DNA of 64,000 nt from Drosophila pseudoobscura (taxonomy: Eukaryota > Arthropoda > Insecta > Diptera > Drosophilidae). Below the pieces are notes generated by a model. That model was not told where the DNA came from. It searched no databases and worked only from the letters and a program-made list of their open reading frames with translations. Location of the stretch: NCBI RefSeq assembly GCF_009870125.1, contig NC_046683.1:3410001-3474000 (forward strand), written 5' to 3'. Below, one piece after another: positions 49,501 through 62,710 of the stretch (position 1 is its first letter; each line of letters opens with the position of its first letter). The position numbers were made by a program, and so were the translations under genes.

Positions 49501-52500
49501 GCCAGTCGCAGTCGAGCCCGGCCGAGTAGTTCATCGGATAGCCGGGGGAGATGAGCTCCCCGCTGGAGGCGTGTATGTGTCCGCCACAATTGTCGATGTC
49601 CACGAAGCTGAAGGTCAGCTCGAAGCCATCGTATCCACTGCTGTAGTCCGACACGAACTTGATGGTCAGAAGGCGGGCCTGAGTCACGAAGTCCTTCGGC
49701 AGAGCCATGGAGCAGTACCGGACCAGCGGCTTTGCATCCTCCTTGTACGCATCCATGCTGTCGAAAATGTCCACACGATCGTACGAACAGTCGCTGCTGC
49801 TCTCCAACTGAAAGCTGATCCAGTGCAGCCGGATGACCTTCCTCGGCGGTGCCTGGATCACCCAGAAGCAGGTGAGATCGTTCGCATATTGGCCGCCCTC
49901 ATCCACGGGCAGACGTATGCGGCCCTCTTTGGTGTACACACCGCCGCAGTGTTCGCTTGAAGCAGCCACCGTCTGATATTCGAACTTGAAGCCACGTCCC
50001 CGACTGTTTCCGTCCGTCTGGAGCTGTAGGATCAAGTGGTTTGTCCGGCTCAGAAACTCCTCGTCCGGCAGACGCTTGCCACAGTAGGGTCCCAGTATCT
50101 GCCTGTTTATGCCAGCGTTGATCTAAAAAAGATATACAAATGTGAAATTCACAATAAGGGGATGATGAATACCCCTTGTAGGACTCTTTTGAATGCTAAA
50201 AGAAGGACACCCCCTTGATTGCACTCACCCTTAAGCTAGTGCCTAGACAGGCATCATCCTGGTCATCCTCATCGCTCGTCTCTGCACCATCCTCCAGCTG
50301 GAAGTCCTGCCGATTAATGATGATGAACTTGTTGGGTGCCGTTGTGATGGTGTAGGTGCAGAGTGTGTCGCTGGTGGTCAGATTGGGGTAGCCGGGCGAG
50401 AGAACAGTGCCCGAGTCGCTGTCGAACGTGTAGGAGCAGAGGATCCTGTAGTGCAGCTCGAAGCGTCCACGCGTGGCGTACGCCTTGATGCGAACCCGAT
50501 TAAAGAGAGACCTGAAGCTGGGCGGAGTTCCGGGCGTCTCACCGCAGTGCTTGGCCTGCAGAAGGCTGGTGCCATCGACGGCCACATCGTATAATTCCAG
50601 ACAGTCCTGGCGATCCATTTCGAAGGTGACGAACTCAATGCCCACCGACTCGCCCATGGCCAGGCGGATCTCATACTCGCAGGACATGGGCACGTCACTG
50701 TTCAGACTACTGGTGCTGATAGAGCCCTCCTTGCTGGTGTAGACTCCGCCACAGCCGGGCACCCGCTCCTCTACTGAGTAATGCAGCTGGAAGCCCGTGT
50801 CGCTGCCGTCGTCGTCCGAGTGGAACTGGATGATGGCCTCGTGGGTGGGCAGCAGTAGGGGAGCGGGCTGCCCGCTGCTGCAGAACTTGGCCAGCTCCCG
50901 ATTCGAAAGGGAGTCCTTGATCTGTTAAGAGTTCAGTAAGTCGTTCAGTGTATGCTTATCTTCATATAGTATGTACTTCATATGTCCACCCAATCCCCCT
51001 GTCGCTCACCTCCACATAGTCAAAGTTACAGTTCGTGTGCTGCTCCAGCTGCAGGCTGAAGAACGTGAGCTTGATGCGCTTGCTGGTGGGGGCCACCAGG
51101 AGCCAGCGGCAGTCCCGGTTCTTAGGGTAGTTGCCCGGCGAACCGGGCGATGCCAAGGTGCCGTGGGTATCGAATTCAAGGCGGCCACCGCACTGGGGCT
51201 CCATCGACACCCAGGAGAGATCGAAGCCCTCGCGCGAGGTGCTGTTATCCGATCGGAACCAGAGGTACAGCTGGTTGCCCGATGAGACGATGTTGCCGCC
51301 GTGCGGCAAATGGTTGCCGCAGTACCGACCGATGATCTGCGCCGCCGCCGATCGTCCGTCGTTGACCTGCAGCCAGTCGAAGCGGCACTCGGTCGAGTCC
51401 TCCAGGTCAAAGCTGCTGAACGTCACGTTCAGCACCAGCGAATCGTTTGTACGGATCACCCACGCACACTGGGCATTGTGCTCGTACCCGGTTCCCTCTG
51501 GCGGATACCTCAGCCGACCGCTCTCCGCGCTCAGCATCGCATTGCAGCTGCTGAACCGCGTGGAGCACAGTCGATCCCGGTAGCCCGGCAGACACTGGCA
51601 CACGAATCCGTCGCCACTCGACATTGTGGGGTTGCAGCGTCCCCCGTTCTTGCAGGGATGCGCGTCACAGGGATTTGGCAGTGGCTCGCACAAAGGGGGT
51701 CGGAAGCCCCTGTTGCACAAGCACGCGAAGGTCGAGGTTCCAGCATCCAAACAGATGCCATTATTCTACACAGTGCGGGAGGAAATATTGAATAATCATT
51801 TGGTAATATTTATTTTGGAATGTATGTACTAGATTTGTGTTTACTGATGGAAAGCAGTACGGCTTAACGGATAGACAGAAAATTATTAAAAGAGGGATTG
51901 AGAGAGGTCTTCCTTGGAGGAGAATGGAAAGTGTTTTCGTTACATATGTGCATATATAGTACATATACTTGAAGGAAGCAGTTCAACAACAACAGAAAAA
52001 CACTAGTTTTAGTTTCCCGCGTCATGCTCACGCATGTATGTGGTTCTCGAGCATTCTCTTTCGCAGCATTCGCTTGTGCGTCTCGAGTGGAAGCAATGGG
52101 AGCAAGGACCGAGGTGCCCATCGCTGGTCTAATAATAAGGCAGAAAAAAAGGATCCGGAAAGGGGGTGTACTCACCAGACAGGGATTAGATTTGCAGTTG
52201 TTGGCCGTGCCATTGACACAGCCATTGGAGCCATAGCCAGTGCCGACCATTCCGGCCGGACAGCTGCAGACGACAGTGCCGGAGATCTCGAAGCAGTTGG
52301 CCGCCGGATGGCAGAGCCTGCCCCGCGGCGAGCAGCTGCTGATGGTGGCCAGCTCCGAGTTGCCGGGACTGCTGCTGCTCGGACTGTTCCGCTCGCAGAT
52401 TCGCCCATCGCCCGTCCAGCCCACGGGACATTGTCCGCAGTGGTGGGAGCCGTAGGTGTTGAGGCAGTCGACTCGCGGACTAAGGCTGCAACCGCCGTTG

Positions 52501-53995
52501 TTGGCCTCGCACTCGTTCAGGTCGCGGCAACTGATGCCGTTTCCCGTGAGCCCAGGAGCACAGGGTGCGCAGGTGAAGCTCCCCGGCAGATTGATGCACT
52601 TCGTGGAGCAGGGCGTGTGGGCAGCCGCATCGCTGCACTCATCCACATCCTCGCCGCAGACAGGCGTCAGGCCGTTACTCTTCCAGCCCGCCTCGCAGAG
52701 GCAACGGTAGCCGGCCTCATCGGAGCTTGGGACACAGGACCCATGGCCACAGAGCTCCCAGGCACTGGCCTGCGAGCAGTCGCCCTTGCGCTGGGTACAG
52801 TGCATTCCATGCCACCCTGGCAGGCACAGACAGCTGTACGATCCAAACTGATTCACACACTGGGCTCCGTTCTGGCAGGCCAGATCGGTGCCCTCGTACA
52901 GGGCGCATTCGTTCACATCGATCTCGCACTTGGCACCCTAAATCGTCGAAAAAGAGAGATGATACATATGCAAATCACCGTTCAGAGACGCCCCTTAATA
53001 CGCCCCACATTGGAGTCGACGGGTGCTTCAGAACAGAGCAGAACAACCCACCTCGAAGGCCGGCCGGCACTGGCAGCGATAGCCATTGAAGGTGCTGTAG
53101 CAACTGCCGCCGTTCTCGCAGGGTCCGCTCTGGCAGTTATTGAGCTCCAGCTGCGTCTCCAGCCGATTCACCTTGTTCTCCATGGCCCTCAATCTGACCT
53201 GATAGCGTCTCAGCAGAACCCGTGATCCGCGTGTCCTGCAGTTATATAGAGAACATTCAGAATTGGAGCAGAATACCGCAAAAAATTATGACCTTGATAG
53301 GTATAAAACTCTCCCTCGAAAAGGAAAGAGCAAGCCGTATTAAAAAATACATTTTCCTTTTACAATTATTTAGATTGGAGGATAGACTGTATCTTTAGAA
53401 CAATTTAACTACATTTTTGAGTTATAATTTGGATAATTTTGGTGCCTTTAGTTTTAGTTTTTTATCTTAAAATGGTATATGCCCAAGGGAAAAGTTGAAA
53501 AATCTTCATCCACACCAGAAATGCGATGGATCTCACCTGTTCAATTGCTGTTGCAGCATGCTCTTGAGTCCATTCGAACCAAAGGCCCGCCTCTGGAAGT
53601 CCGCTAGCTGATCTGCCAGCTCTCGGATATCAACGAAATCCTCGGTCGAGCTCCATTCATCTTTGGCGCTACCGGGCCGCTTTTTTGATCCCACGCTGGC
53701 CAGCAGCAGCTCAAGGACATCGTACTCCTCGTTGATGGTCAGCCGAGAGTTGCCTGAGAGACGGAAGGTGATGTTCCGATTAGCACCGGACTCGAAGATC
53801 AGATTGCCATCTTTGCTGATGATTTTCGGCCTGAAATCGGTGGGAAGGGAGTCGAGATCAAGGCCACACGATAGATGTTTTTTTCACAGTTTGGGGCGTC
53901 ACTTACGAGTTGACAAAAGCCTCCGCCACTGGCCAAACATCCGCAAATAGGATAAGGCAAGGCCACAGCAGGAGTCTGCCTCTTGCAGATCCCAT
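40566..53995 (-). CDS. Cubn: Cubilin: EGF/CUB endocytic receptor
   Basis: Twelve exons close in frame to 3773 residues: 53995-53907, 53830-53537, 53235-53052, 52937-52176, 51765-51010, 50921-50229, 50122-48395, 48323-48161, 48106-47054, 46537-41889, 41574-40899, 40840-40566. A signal peptide (MGSARGRLLLWPCLILFADV) precedes a helical region (about 60-155) like the cubilin trimerisation segment. A run of EGF-like domains follows (about 158-510; CENGGSC, DVNECALYEG, DVDECSD, DLNECEANNG). Then come 27 CUB domains, counted from their CGG-type starts, the same number as in human cubilin. No transmembrane segment or GPI signal is obvious at the C-terminus (FDAAALA). Cubilin is a peripheral receptor that works with amnionless for protein endocytosis, in flies in nephrocytes. 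LPCAT lies upstream on the same strand. Confidence 0.95.
41586..41655. repeat. Microsatellites in a cubilin intron
   Basis: An uninterrupted (GA)n tract at about 41586-41603, then an alternating CATATG/TGCATA tract at about 41631-41654, both inside the 314-bp intron between exons 10 and 11. Confidence 0.8.
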
Positions 53996-56012
53996 CAGAG
54001 AACACTTTCTCAATCACTCACTCGATCACTTGGACAAAAAAATATGCAGACACAATCCCCAGGAAACACTCGGAAGAAATTCAAAACAAGGGTATTCCGC
54101 ACCGTTCGGCTACCGATGTCCGACTGTGCCTATCTCCCAGAACGCCGCTACTCAGATCAACTAAGTGTGGTGCAAGGGGCGGTACCCAAGAGTACGCCCA
54201 TCAATCTGCCATCGCACGTGCACACCCCAAGCCAGTTTCCCTTAAATAAATGTCGACCATCGCTTAATATCGTACACACATTCAGATACACATTTATATA
54301 TATTTTTTGAGCATATTTCTCAACCGATTTGGTGGACGTGGAATACAGAACGCGACCGATACTGATCCCAATCGGATTGCTCTCGGCGCCGGCTTAGGTT
54401 TCTAATAATATCCATTATAATTGCACATAAATAACATCATTTAGCCTACGGTTAGTTTTACTTTAAAATGTAAAAACTATGGAGTTCTGCTTGCCTTGCC
54501 TTGCCTTGCCCCTGGCTCCTTCGAAAGGGACGCGAGGGACTATGTGATAATTCAATGGGATACATTTGGTTGTTTTGTGTCCAGTTTACTTTTGCAATTA
54601 CATAGTACACGTTGTTATTTTTGGTCATTTATAGCATAGACTCTGTTTCGGGTAAAGTAGGAAGTGATTCGTTTAAGTTCAGGCTATGCGCTGTGCCAGG
54701 TGCCGGTCTAAAGTCTATATAAGTTTTCTGTATTAGTTACAAATGCACAAGAAACTATTATTATTACTGTAGCTTCAGCCATATTATGGATAGGAACTAG
54801 AGAACGAACGTAAGACTGTGTTGACAACAGATTTCCCATAATGGTGGTAGGTTCTGATAGCCTGTTCTTCCGGATAGGATGGTTATCTTTGAAGCCATTG
54901 AAGCTCTTATTAGACATTACAGAATAAAGAATTTTCTGCTATGGCAATGTTACAATTTCAATGGATGTTTAAATTTTCTTAGCACAGTGCCGGATTCTTT
55001 AGTAATTCATATTTCATATATTTCTCACACTCGCAATGCCTTGTTTTCCAATAAGGTCTCCAACTGGTGAGTGGAATACGAATATATAGAGGCAAAAAAT
55101 AGCCAATTTCAATAAAAATCAAGCAACAAGTGTGGTTGTTCGATTCAGTTGGGTTGGTCCTTTCGGGAGTTGGTTGGATTTATGATCAGTACAGTACAGA
55201 TCTTACAGATTTTTCAATGGTTAAATTTTCATAAATTCTAGTTTATAGTGTGCTTGATGTTTGTTCCATTTTGTTGGGGGAGTAGTCCCCCTAGGGCTGG
55301 GCTGTGTGGGGGATCCCAAATGAGGCATTTGGCTCCGAAGTTACAAAAGTCTGGTCTGTGTCATTGGGTTGTGCCTCACCTACATGGTATATAGTCTTAT
55401 ACTTATGGCTTGCCGTGCAATATTTTATGTATACTTGTAAACGAGTTCTTTGCAATGGAAAACATTCAATGGGCACTGGCCAAATCGAATACAATCGTTT
55501 GCCGATCCATTACGTTGGACGTTAGCCTGCCTCTACATAGACATTTATATATATATATATATATGTAAATATATATATAGGTTTTTGTTTATATTTAAGT
55601 GTATATATAACGCCTAGATGTAACGTAAGGGTTTTTGTTTGTGTGTATATAAAAAAAATCACAAAGATGAAATGACTTGCGTTAAGAGTCAGAGTATGTA
55701 TAAAAAATAACAAGGCCAGCCGCTTAACAGATCCAGATCTCTTTGCCGCTGTGAGCATTGTTACAAACATAAAAGATATAAGAAAAAATAATTAAGGTAA
55801 TAATCGTACAAATTATAGGTGCCATGACACGCGCTACACGGTAAATAAATATTAAAAATATACACTCGACACTTTCTGCTTATGTTGGTTGGGCTTTTCT
55901 CTAACATACTTCAAACTCCTTGCGTATTTCCTATGCTGTATTTTGCTCTCAACTTTTTGCTTCTTGCTTCTAGCTTCTTGCTTAGACTTTGACATAACTT
56001 AAAGGTCCAGCT
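53996..56012. other. Intergenic between cubilin and LPCAT
   Basis: About 2 kb, AT-rich. It contains (CCTTG)n near 54490-54510 and a long TATATA tract at 55544-55580 with a TATATGTAAATATATATA core. Open frames at 53983-54310 and 55291-55525 lack support. The left part holds the cubilin promoter; the right part is probably LPCAT 3' UTR. Confidence 0.5.
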
Positions 56013-59000
56013 TTAGTTGGGGTTGCTTGCGACGGTCGTCTTTGATCTTCTTATATGCTCCGATTTGTGGTAGAGAAACTTGTAGTTCGACTGCTTTTCC
56101 GTGTACTCCACAAAGGAATCTGCGAGAGAGACGATTCACTTAATGGCAGATACTATTTTCAAATGTCTGCAAATGGGACATACCGAAGGAGACGTAGCCG
56201 ATGTTGGCGGTGTCCAGCGCATAGTAGAGCACCTGGGCCTTCTGCTCGTTCAGCTTGCCACCAGCATGCCGCATCAGACGCACGAAGCTGTCCCTACTGA
56301 TTTTCTCACTCGACTCGCTATAAAGCTGCGGTAGAGAAGAAGTTGGCTATGATGAGGGAAGCGCACTTCGAAAAAATCGACTTTATACATTACATTGATC
56401 AGTGCCCGTAGAAATGTCGACAGGTCGGCGTTTTTCAATTTACTGAAGAGCGAGCACAGGAGAAAACTTTTCAGCGAGACTGTGCCACGACGACGCTGAA
56501 CGAAACGAGAGAGTCAACGTCAATTAGAGCGAGACGGATCGTCGAAGATACATACATGATCCAGAAGAGCAAACAATTTGTGCAAACTCGGGTTCTTCAG
56601 ATCCACCTGAAGCAGCTCCGCAAAGGTGATGATGTCCAGCTTGTCCGTGTTGGACAAGCTCAAGTATTTCGCGCACAACTCCGCATCCCGTGTACTCTCC
56701 AGCAGTCCCAGTTGATCGATGGTCCGCTCGATCTCCACAATGTCGCCGGGGAAGGGAATCTTCATGTCACGGGCCCGACTCATTATGATCACATCCTCGA
56801 ATGAATAGTCCGACGTGGGCACACCCAGAGCCCTGTCAAGTCCAATCAAAGCATTAATCAACAAAACTATGCTTAGGTACAGCTTAAAACTAAGAAGCGA
56901 TCGATAGTTCAATAGAGCTTTCAGCGGAATTAAGCTCGGGGAAATACTAACTATAACGATTCCCGGGAAAAATATTCATATTGAGTAACTTGAGTAATGC
57001 CTAAGCTGTACTGTTCTTTAGGTCTTTATCTTGCATCTGAGCAGCTCTCGCGCCCTAGTTGTCTTGATTTCTTGCGGCCATTGGCTAGTCTTCAACTGGC
57101 ATTTTCTCTGATCCTTGAATCCTTAAATGTAGCTGCGGGGTACACCCTCCACTTACTTGGCCATCACCTCGCGCACATTATTGGCGTAGAGATTGGCATC
57201 GGCCATCTCGGCTTCGTTTGGCTGGTAGACGGGCAGGTATTCGACCTCGCAGCGATTGTAGAACTGAGTCATCGTCAGCCAAAGGAGACGTAGGCTAAAG
57301 TGCGGAGGGGGGATAGGAAGCAACACATCAGATAAGTGAAACATAGAGAACCAGATCTTTGTAAACATACACTCCGGGTCCATCCCAGGTCCAGGTGAAG
57401 GTGTCATATTTATTCGGATACTTGAGCAGCACTGGCTGCACCGGCACGCCCGGATAGAAGGCGCCCGGCTTGAACTTGATCAGAGCCGTGCGATTCGTGC
57501 AAGTGCCCTCGGCAAAGATGACGACCTGCGGCCAATCGTCTGTGGAGCGGGCCCGGTCCACAATGTCCCGTATCGTGTTTTGCCTGGAATTGGGATCCTC
57601 GCGCTGCACATAGATCGGCTGGGCGTAGTTTATGATGCGCCCCAGCAGCGGTATGTCTGCCGTCTCGCGCTTGGCCACTATCGAGGGCGGCCCGGTGGCC
57701 ACCACCAGAATGGAGTCCACGTAGGAGGAGTGCGGTGCCACCACCAGAATGGGTGCCTGCTTTGGTGTCGCCGGTGTCCCCTTCATGCTCACGTGGTGAA
57801 AAGATCCCGAGGTGTACAGCATGCGCATGGCCTTGGCCGTCATGTATTGCATTTGCCTGCGGACAGAAAAATAAAGAGGATTAGCTCGGCCGCAGGATAC
57901 CCGGATATCACTTACTTGCGCCAGCCGGAGAGCGGCTTAGCCTTGAGATCATCCAGCGTCATTCCATAGAGCCCAATGCAGGCGAACATCCACGCAGAGA
58001 GAAGGGAGAGCACGCATCCGACCACACGAATGGGCAGCAACAGAACCGTCAGAACATAGATCTGCAAGGCAAAAGCAATATTATTGAATTGATTGCCTCT
58101 TGAGCATCGTTAGATCAACGAACATGGTTGTATCTGCAAAAAGTTTATATATCATACCTAAATGTAGCATACCTATGCATTAAACTTTCTGGCGGCGCGC
58201 TGTGATGCAACAAGAAAACATCAGCAAGTATTGATTTTTCCCGCTGCATCCGATTCGGCAAGGACAAAGCCATCGAAGCAGGAAGCAGGCGAAATAGTAG
58301 AGCAGAAAGAACAGACGATTGAGTCCAACAAGATAACGAAAATGTGCGTGTGCGCATGTCGCAACTGCAATCTCAATCACAAGGGGCAGGAGATCCACGT
58401 AATCAAAAGCGGCAATTGGAACGGAGACAAGCGCTCCGGTACGTAATTGACACTTACAGAGTAAGCGGCAGACAATGAACAAATCGAGCACGAAGCAAAT
58501 ATTTAATTTTCCCCTCATCCGAAAGTGCTGATTGGTGCTATGGACACAGAATGTCCACATTGTTATGCGCTTAAATTCAAACATGAGCAACTTCCAGAAA
58601 TTGATACACCAACAGAACCATTGAACGGGATTGAACCAGATTCGAACCTGTTCCGCAAGTCCAGTCGCACGTAGAATATATGCTTCCAAATGGCATCGTT
58701 CGGAGCAACATTAATAGTGCGGCAAATGATGTGCCGGGTTTACTGGGTCACCTGGTATCTGTACATATATTTCTTTACAATTACAGATCTATTGTTCAAT
58801 GATTGTCCCTGTTCTTAGAGCGTGTCAATGTATTCCTACTGGTATCTCTGGATACAAGTATTCGCGTGGTCTCTTCTTAACCTTAGCTATATTACCCCTT
58901 TGATCGCACACATAATTATTCTTGTGGTAGGGGGCCGGAGACCATAAATCCATGCCCCTACAAAGATTTCAATGTTTACATCTGTCGATAGCTGTCGATA

Positions 59001-61862
59001 ATGGGTACTAATCGCCGCTTATCAGTCAAGTGCTGGCTACTGGGCCACGTACTGGACTTTGGCTTCGATTAGTGGTCAAAAAACGTTCAAATAAAAGCGA
59101 AACAAATTTTTGATTGCCCCTCTCCCAGCCCCCGGAGAGCAGAGCACCCCCGTACAACGGTGCTTTTCATGCTAGACAGTGGACTTTTTTACTTGGCGAA
59201 TGTTTTTTAGTTTATTTTAGAACAAATTCCATCGGGCAGCAACAAATGCGTGCATACTCGTAGGTGAGGAGGCTTTTGCCGGCAAGCAGCTTTTGTTGGT
59301 AGAAGCAGAAGAAAAGACAACACGTAGGAGAATGCTTTAATCGATAATCCGACCATGGGATACCTTATCCGCCACTCAGACTTAATGGTCTGTGTGTTCT
59401 TCTCGGGAAGAACTCTGAGAGATACTTATGGAGAGATAGAGATGGCATTTTCCCAAATTCTTGAGAGACGATGGATAGACCAAGAGAGATCTGGAGCCCC
59501 GCTCGCACCATCTGTCATAAGAAACCACGCCATAGAAGAGCTTTTTGGTCCCTCTGGCAACATCTTGACATTAGATTTGATTGGCATTTGATCACAGGCA
59601 AGGGAAAGTACATATGTACCCTTCGTATTGAGATCCACCTAATCTCCCCATATCAAATATAAAGCGAAAGAAGAGCGCGAAGAGCAACAGAAGAAGACAA
59701 CCGTTGAGTAGTCAATGCCAAAGCCGGCGCAGAGTACCTTGAACTTTTCAAGTCTATAAACCGGTTTTTATTCGTTTATTTTTTGCAGTCAACGGAATCG
59801 CTCCCCCCTCGACACGCGACACTCGACCTGACTCTGTGCAGCTGTGCAGCTGGGGTCGGGGGGTTTTTTGTTTTGTCGTTTTTAATGTTATTAGTGGGTC
59901 AATGGCTCGTTACGTTTTGGGCACTTCCTCTTTCCTGATCTTCCGCTCTGCGCTTCACCGATTCTGCATCGGCGATCAGCTGTGTCTGCCGCTCTCTCTC
60001 CCTCTCCCTATCTGTTGTATTGAGCTTTTTACAATCATGCTATAGGGGTTCTTCGGAATTATTGCTCTTCGACAACCGACAGAAGTGCAAAAGAAAATGC
60101 AAAAAACAAACAACTGGTGCAGGAAAAAGATAGCCTATTCCTTTCTCTAATGCTGCACAATCTGTTCGGGTGTTTGTTTTCAGCCTAATCCAGCTTTCAG
60201 CATGCATTTCAGTTTCAATTTAATTTCCCTGAACTGCTTGGCTGCCTGGCTGCCTACTTGTCCGCCTGCCTGTGTCTTATCAAACCAATCGGTGTGTCTG
60301 TTTTTTCAGCATGGCTCTATTTCAATTGAGACTTTGAGCCTTGACTCAGTCGAAAGACCCATTTGGGTGCGTCATTGAGATCAGCTATGACATGATTGGT
60401 ACACCCCACAGCTACATAGGCATATACACACATGTATATACAGCTGTACATATGTATAAGTAGGTGATTATTTATGCATACCATGGCAAATGCCCGATCT
60501 AATCGATTGCCAGTGCATTACGAGTGTGGTCTTACGGGAGCTCTAGTATTTAGTAATTTTAAAAATAGTCGAACCGTACAAAATGAATCAGAATGCATAC
60601 CGCTGTACATACATACATATGTACATACTAATAGCGGGAGATATCGACCTATGACAACTAACGGGGATCCAGGGAAGTAAATAAACAACGGCACTGCTGT
60701 GGAAGGTCGAAAATAGTAGGGGTCTTCCGTGAACGATGGGAAAACATGAATATTCAAAGAGATTTCCTCTCTTTAGACAATATTGAAACAAGGTCAAGCT
60801 CTGCATCTACTGAAATTTGCAGGGGAACACTCTGGTTCTGGCGAAATTCTCAAATTAGATCATTTTCAGGGCTGTAAAACTCGCGCCATTTTACGGCGTT
60901 GGTGTTTGTTTTTGCTAAAACACTTTGTTGCTGGGAAGCAATTAGAACGTGTGGGAAACTGTAAGCGATTTGCGGATTGCGCCATCGGAGAGGGGAGAGT
61001 GTACCGTTGTTTGGAACCCACCGCCGGAAGAGCAGCCAGAACAAAGCGGCACAAGACACCAGCTGGGCGTGAGGAGTGAGCAAAAGCGAGCGAGCGTGGG
61101 ACTCGAAGGGGGAATGGTAAGAGCACAGCACATGCCAAAAGAACCGGCAACAACGTACGCCACAACAACAGCAACAGCAACAAGAACCGCAAGTGGAACA
61201 AGAAAATCATACGATTCTCGCTGCCCGCCTGCGAAGCGCTGACGTAGGCAGCGGCAGCGGCAGATAAAAAAAAAAAGAGCTCATTGCAAAGGAGAAGAAG
61301 AACAACAAGTTGAACAATGAATGTAACGGCAATGCATGTCAAGTGCAATGCAAAAGCCAATGACAGAGAGCATAGAGAATACCAAAAAGAGTGCAAGAGA
61401 AAGTAGCAGCGCACTTGCGGAAGCAGCAACAACAGTTGTGCCTACTCCATCATTAGCTCAGCGGCGGGCGCCCATGTGCTGAGTGCTTGCTCGCTTCGAT
61501 TTGCATGAATGGATGGCAGAGAGAGGAAATGGCGAAAGGCGAACAGCGAATAGCAAACAGCGTTTCGGTCTGAAAAATGGGAATGGGAATAGAAATGGGA
61601 ATCGAAGCCCGCGACTCACCTTGGCCACCTCAATGTGACTGTCGATTTCGAGGCGATGCACGAAGGGATTGATGTAGTTGTAGCCCTTGGATGCCCAGGC
61701 ATCCTCCTCGGAGTCCCGTTTGGACAGACTGTTGCTGGTGAGCATGGGACTGTTGGTATCGGTCATCACATCATCATCGACATCCTCAGCGGGAACCGCA
61801 TCACCGCCGGTGCTCGTCGTTTGCGACGATCGTCGGCATCGCTTAACTGTCGACGTTGTCAT
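56013..61862 (-). CDS. LPCAT: Lysophosphatidylcholine acyltransferase (LPCAT/AGPAT family) with EF-hands
   Basis: Eight exons close in frame to 546 residues: 61862-61620, 58061-57916, 57856-57371, 57294-57157, 56832-56556, 56495-56394, 56325-56184, 56119-56013. Exon 1 encodes a hydrophilic cytosolic tail. Residues 82-115 form a membrane anchor (IYVLTVLLLPIRVVGCVL). The acyltransferase domain shows HSSYVD (H171 and D176 of the HX4D site), the GPPSIVAKRE substrate block and the EGTCTN motif at 245-250. The C-terminus has EF-hand-like loops (DHRRRGTVS near 429 and DTANIGYVSF near 499), as in LPCAT1/2. The enzyme transfers acyl-CoA to lysophospholipid at the ER or lipid droplets in the Lands cycle. 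A 3.5 kb first intron (58062-61619) holds only simple repeats. The ATG at 61862 is the first in frame. The melanogaster orthologue is, from memory, a neighbour of cubilin. Confidence 0.92.
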
Positions 61863-62710
61863 TGCACTCTTTACACTCCCACTTTTTCCCACTCTCTTCG
61901 TCACTTGGTATGCCTTACGCACTCTGACACTAAACCACTAAACACTCTAAAAAATTTGAGTCGGACTTCGTCTTCGATTGTACGGACTACCCGTATACTG
62001 AGTTTTCACTGAATATTTCGACCGTTTTAAGCTACACTTTTTGCTCCGCAGCAGCACATTCGTGTGTTCGTATGTGTGTGTGTGAGGGGTTGTTGTTAGC
62101 AACTTTATTTAGCAAGAGCAACAAAACAGCACACGGCACAATGTGTTGTCAAACCGAAAAAAAACAATAGTCTATAATAAACTCTACACGGTTACTACGC
62201 ATTTTCTACATAACGGAAGGAAAAGCAGGGTGTGGACAACAGCCAACACGGCCCAGAAAATGCAATGCATGCAAGGTGGAATGCACCCCATTTGCACAAT
62301 ATACCTTGTCAATTTGCCTTCAAGGTATGTTGTCCTCACACGCGAGGTGATGTTCGTACGCAAATTGCAATTTGCTTTGGCGGTTTCTGCCTGTTGTCCA
62401 TACCCCTTGTTATAGCCCATTCACAATTGCGACTCATTTTTTCGTCTGACCGTCAGAAATATACAAAAATATACCGTCTCGTTTTCAAATGATACCATAA
62501 ATATACTGATGAAAAACGAACTTAGTCCACTTTACGGGCTCTGTTTTTTTGGATTGTGTCTGAAATTAGGTTTAAGCGAGAAGAAATCTCAAAAAAAGAA
62601 AATCCCAAGAAACGGCTATCGATACTATCGACCGAGTATGGGAAAGTGGCAACACTGGCACCAGCTGACTAATAATAATAATAATAAACCGAATAAACAA
62701 AAGCGGGGAC
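61863..62710. promoter_or_regulatory. Divergent promoter region of LPCAT and COMMD10
   Basis: About 850 bp separate two head-to-head start codons. A perfect DRE (TATCGATA) lies at 62617-62624, about 90 bp before the COMMD10 ATG. Reverse-oriented GGTATATTT-type motifs (AATATACCG at 62469; ATAAATATAC at 62497) resemble a Drosophila housekeeping core-promoter element. No gene is seen between. Bidirectional use is inferred. Confidence 0.5.
62617..62624 (+). promoter_or_regulatory. DRE site upstream of COMMD10
   Basis: Perfect TATCGATA palindrome, followed within a few bases by a second partial ACTATCGAC. Typical of DREF-regulated housekeeping promoters. Confidence 0.55.

Noticed and set aside
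51864-52175. Read-through of cubilin exon 4 as extra coding sequence
   Set aside because: The donor at 52175 and acceptor at 51766 are good and restore the EGF domain (NPCL joined to NNGICLD). The read-through sequence lacks EGF cysteines.
55544-55580. TATATA tract as a promoter
   Set aside because: A long simple-sequence AT repeat with no gene start in register; best taken as a microsatellite.
61863-61922. Upstream extension of the LPCAT first exon to 61922
   Set aside because: The frame is open, but the first codon there is GTG, not ATG. The first in-frame ATG is at 61862.
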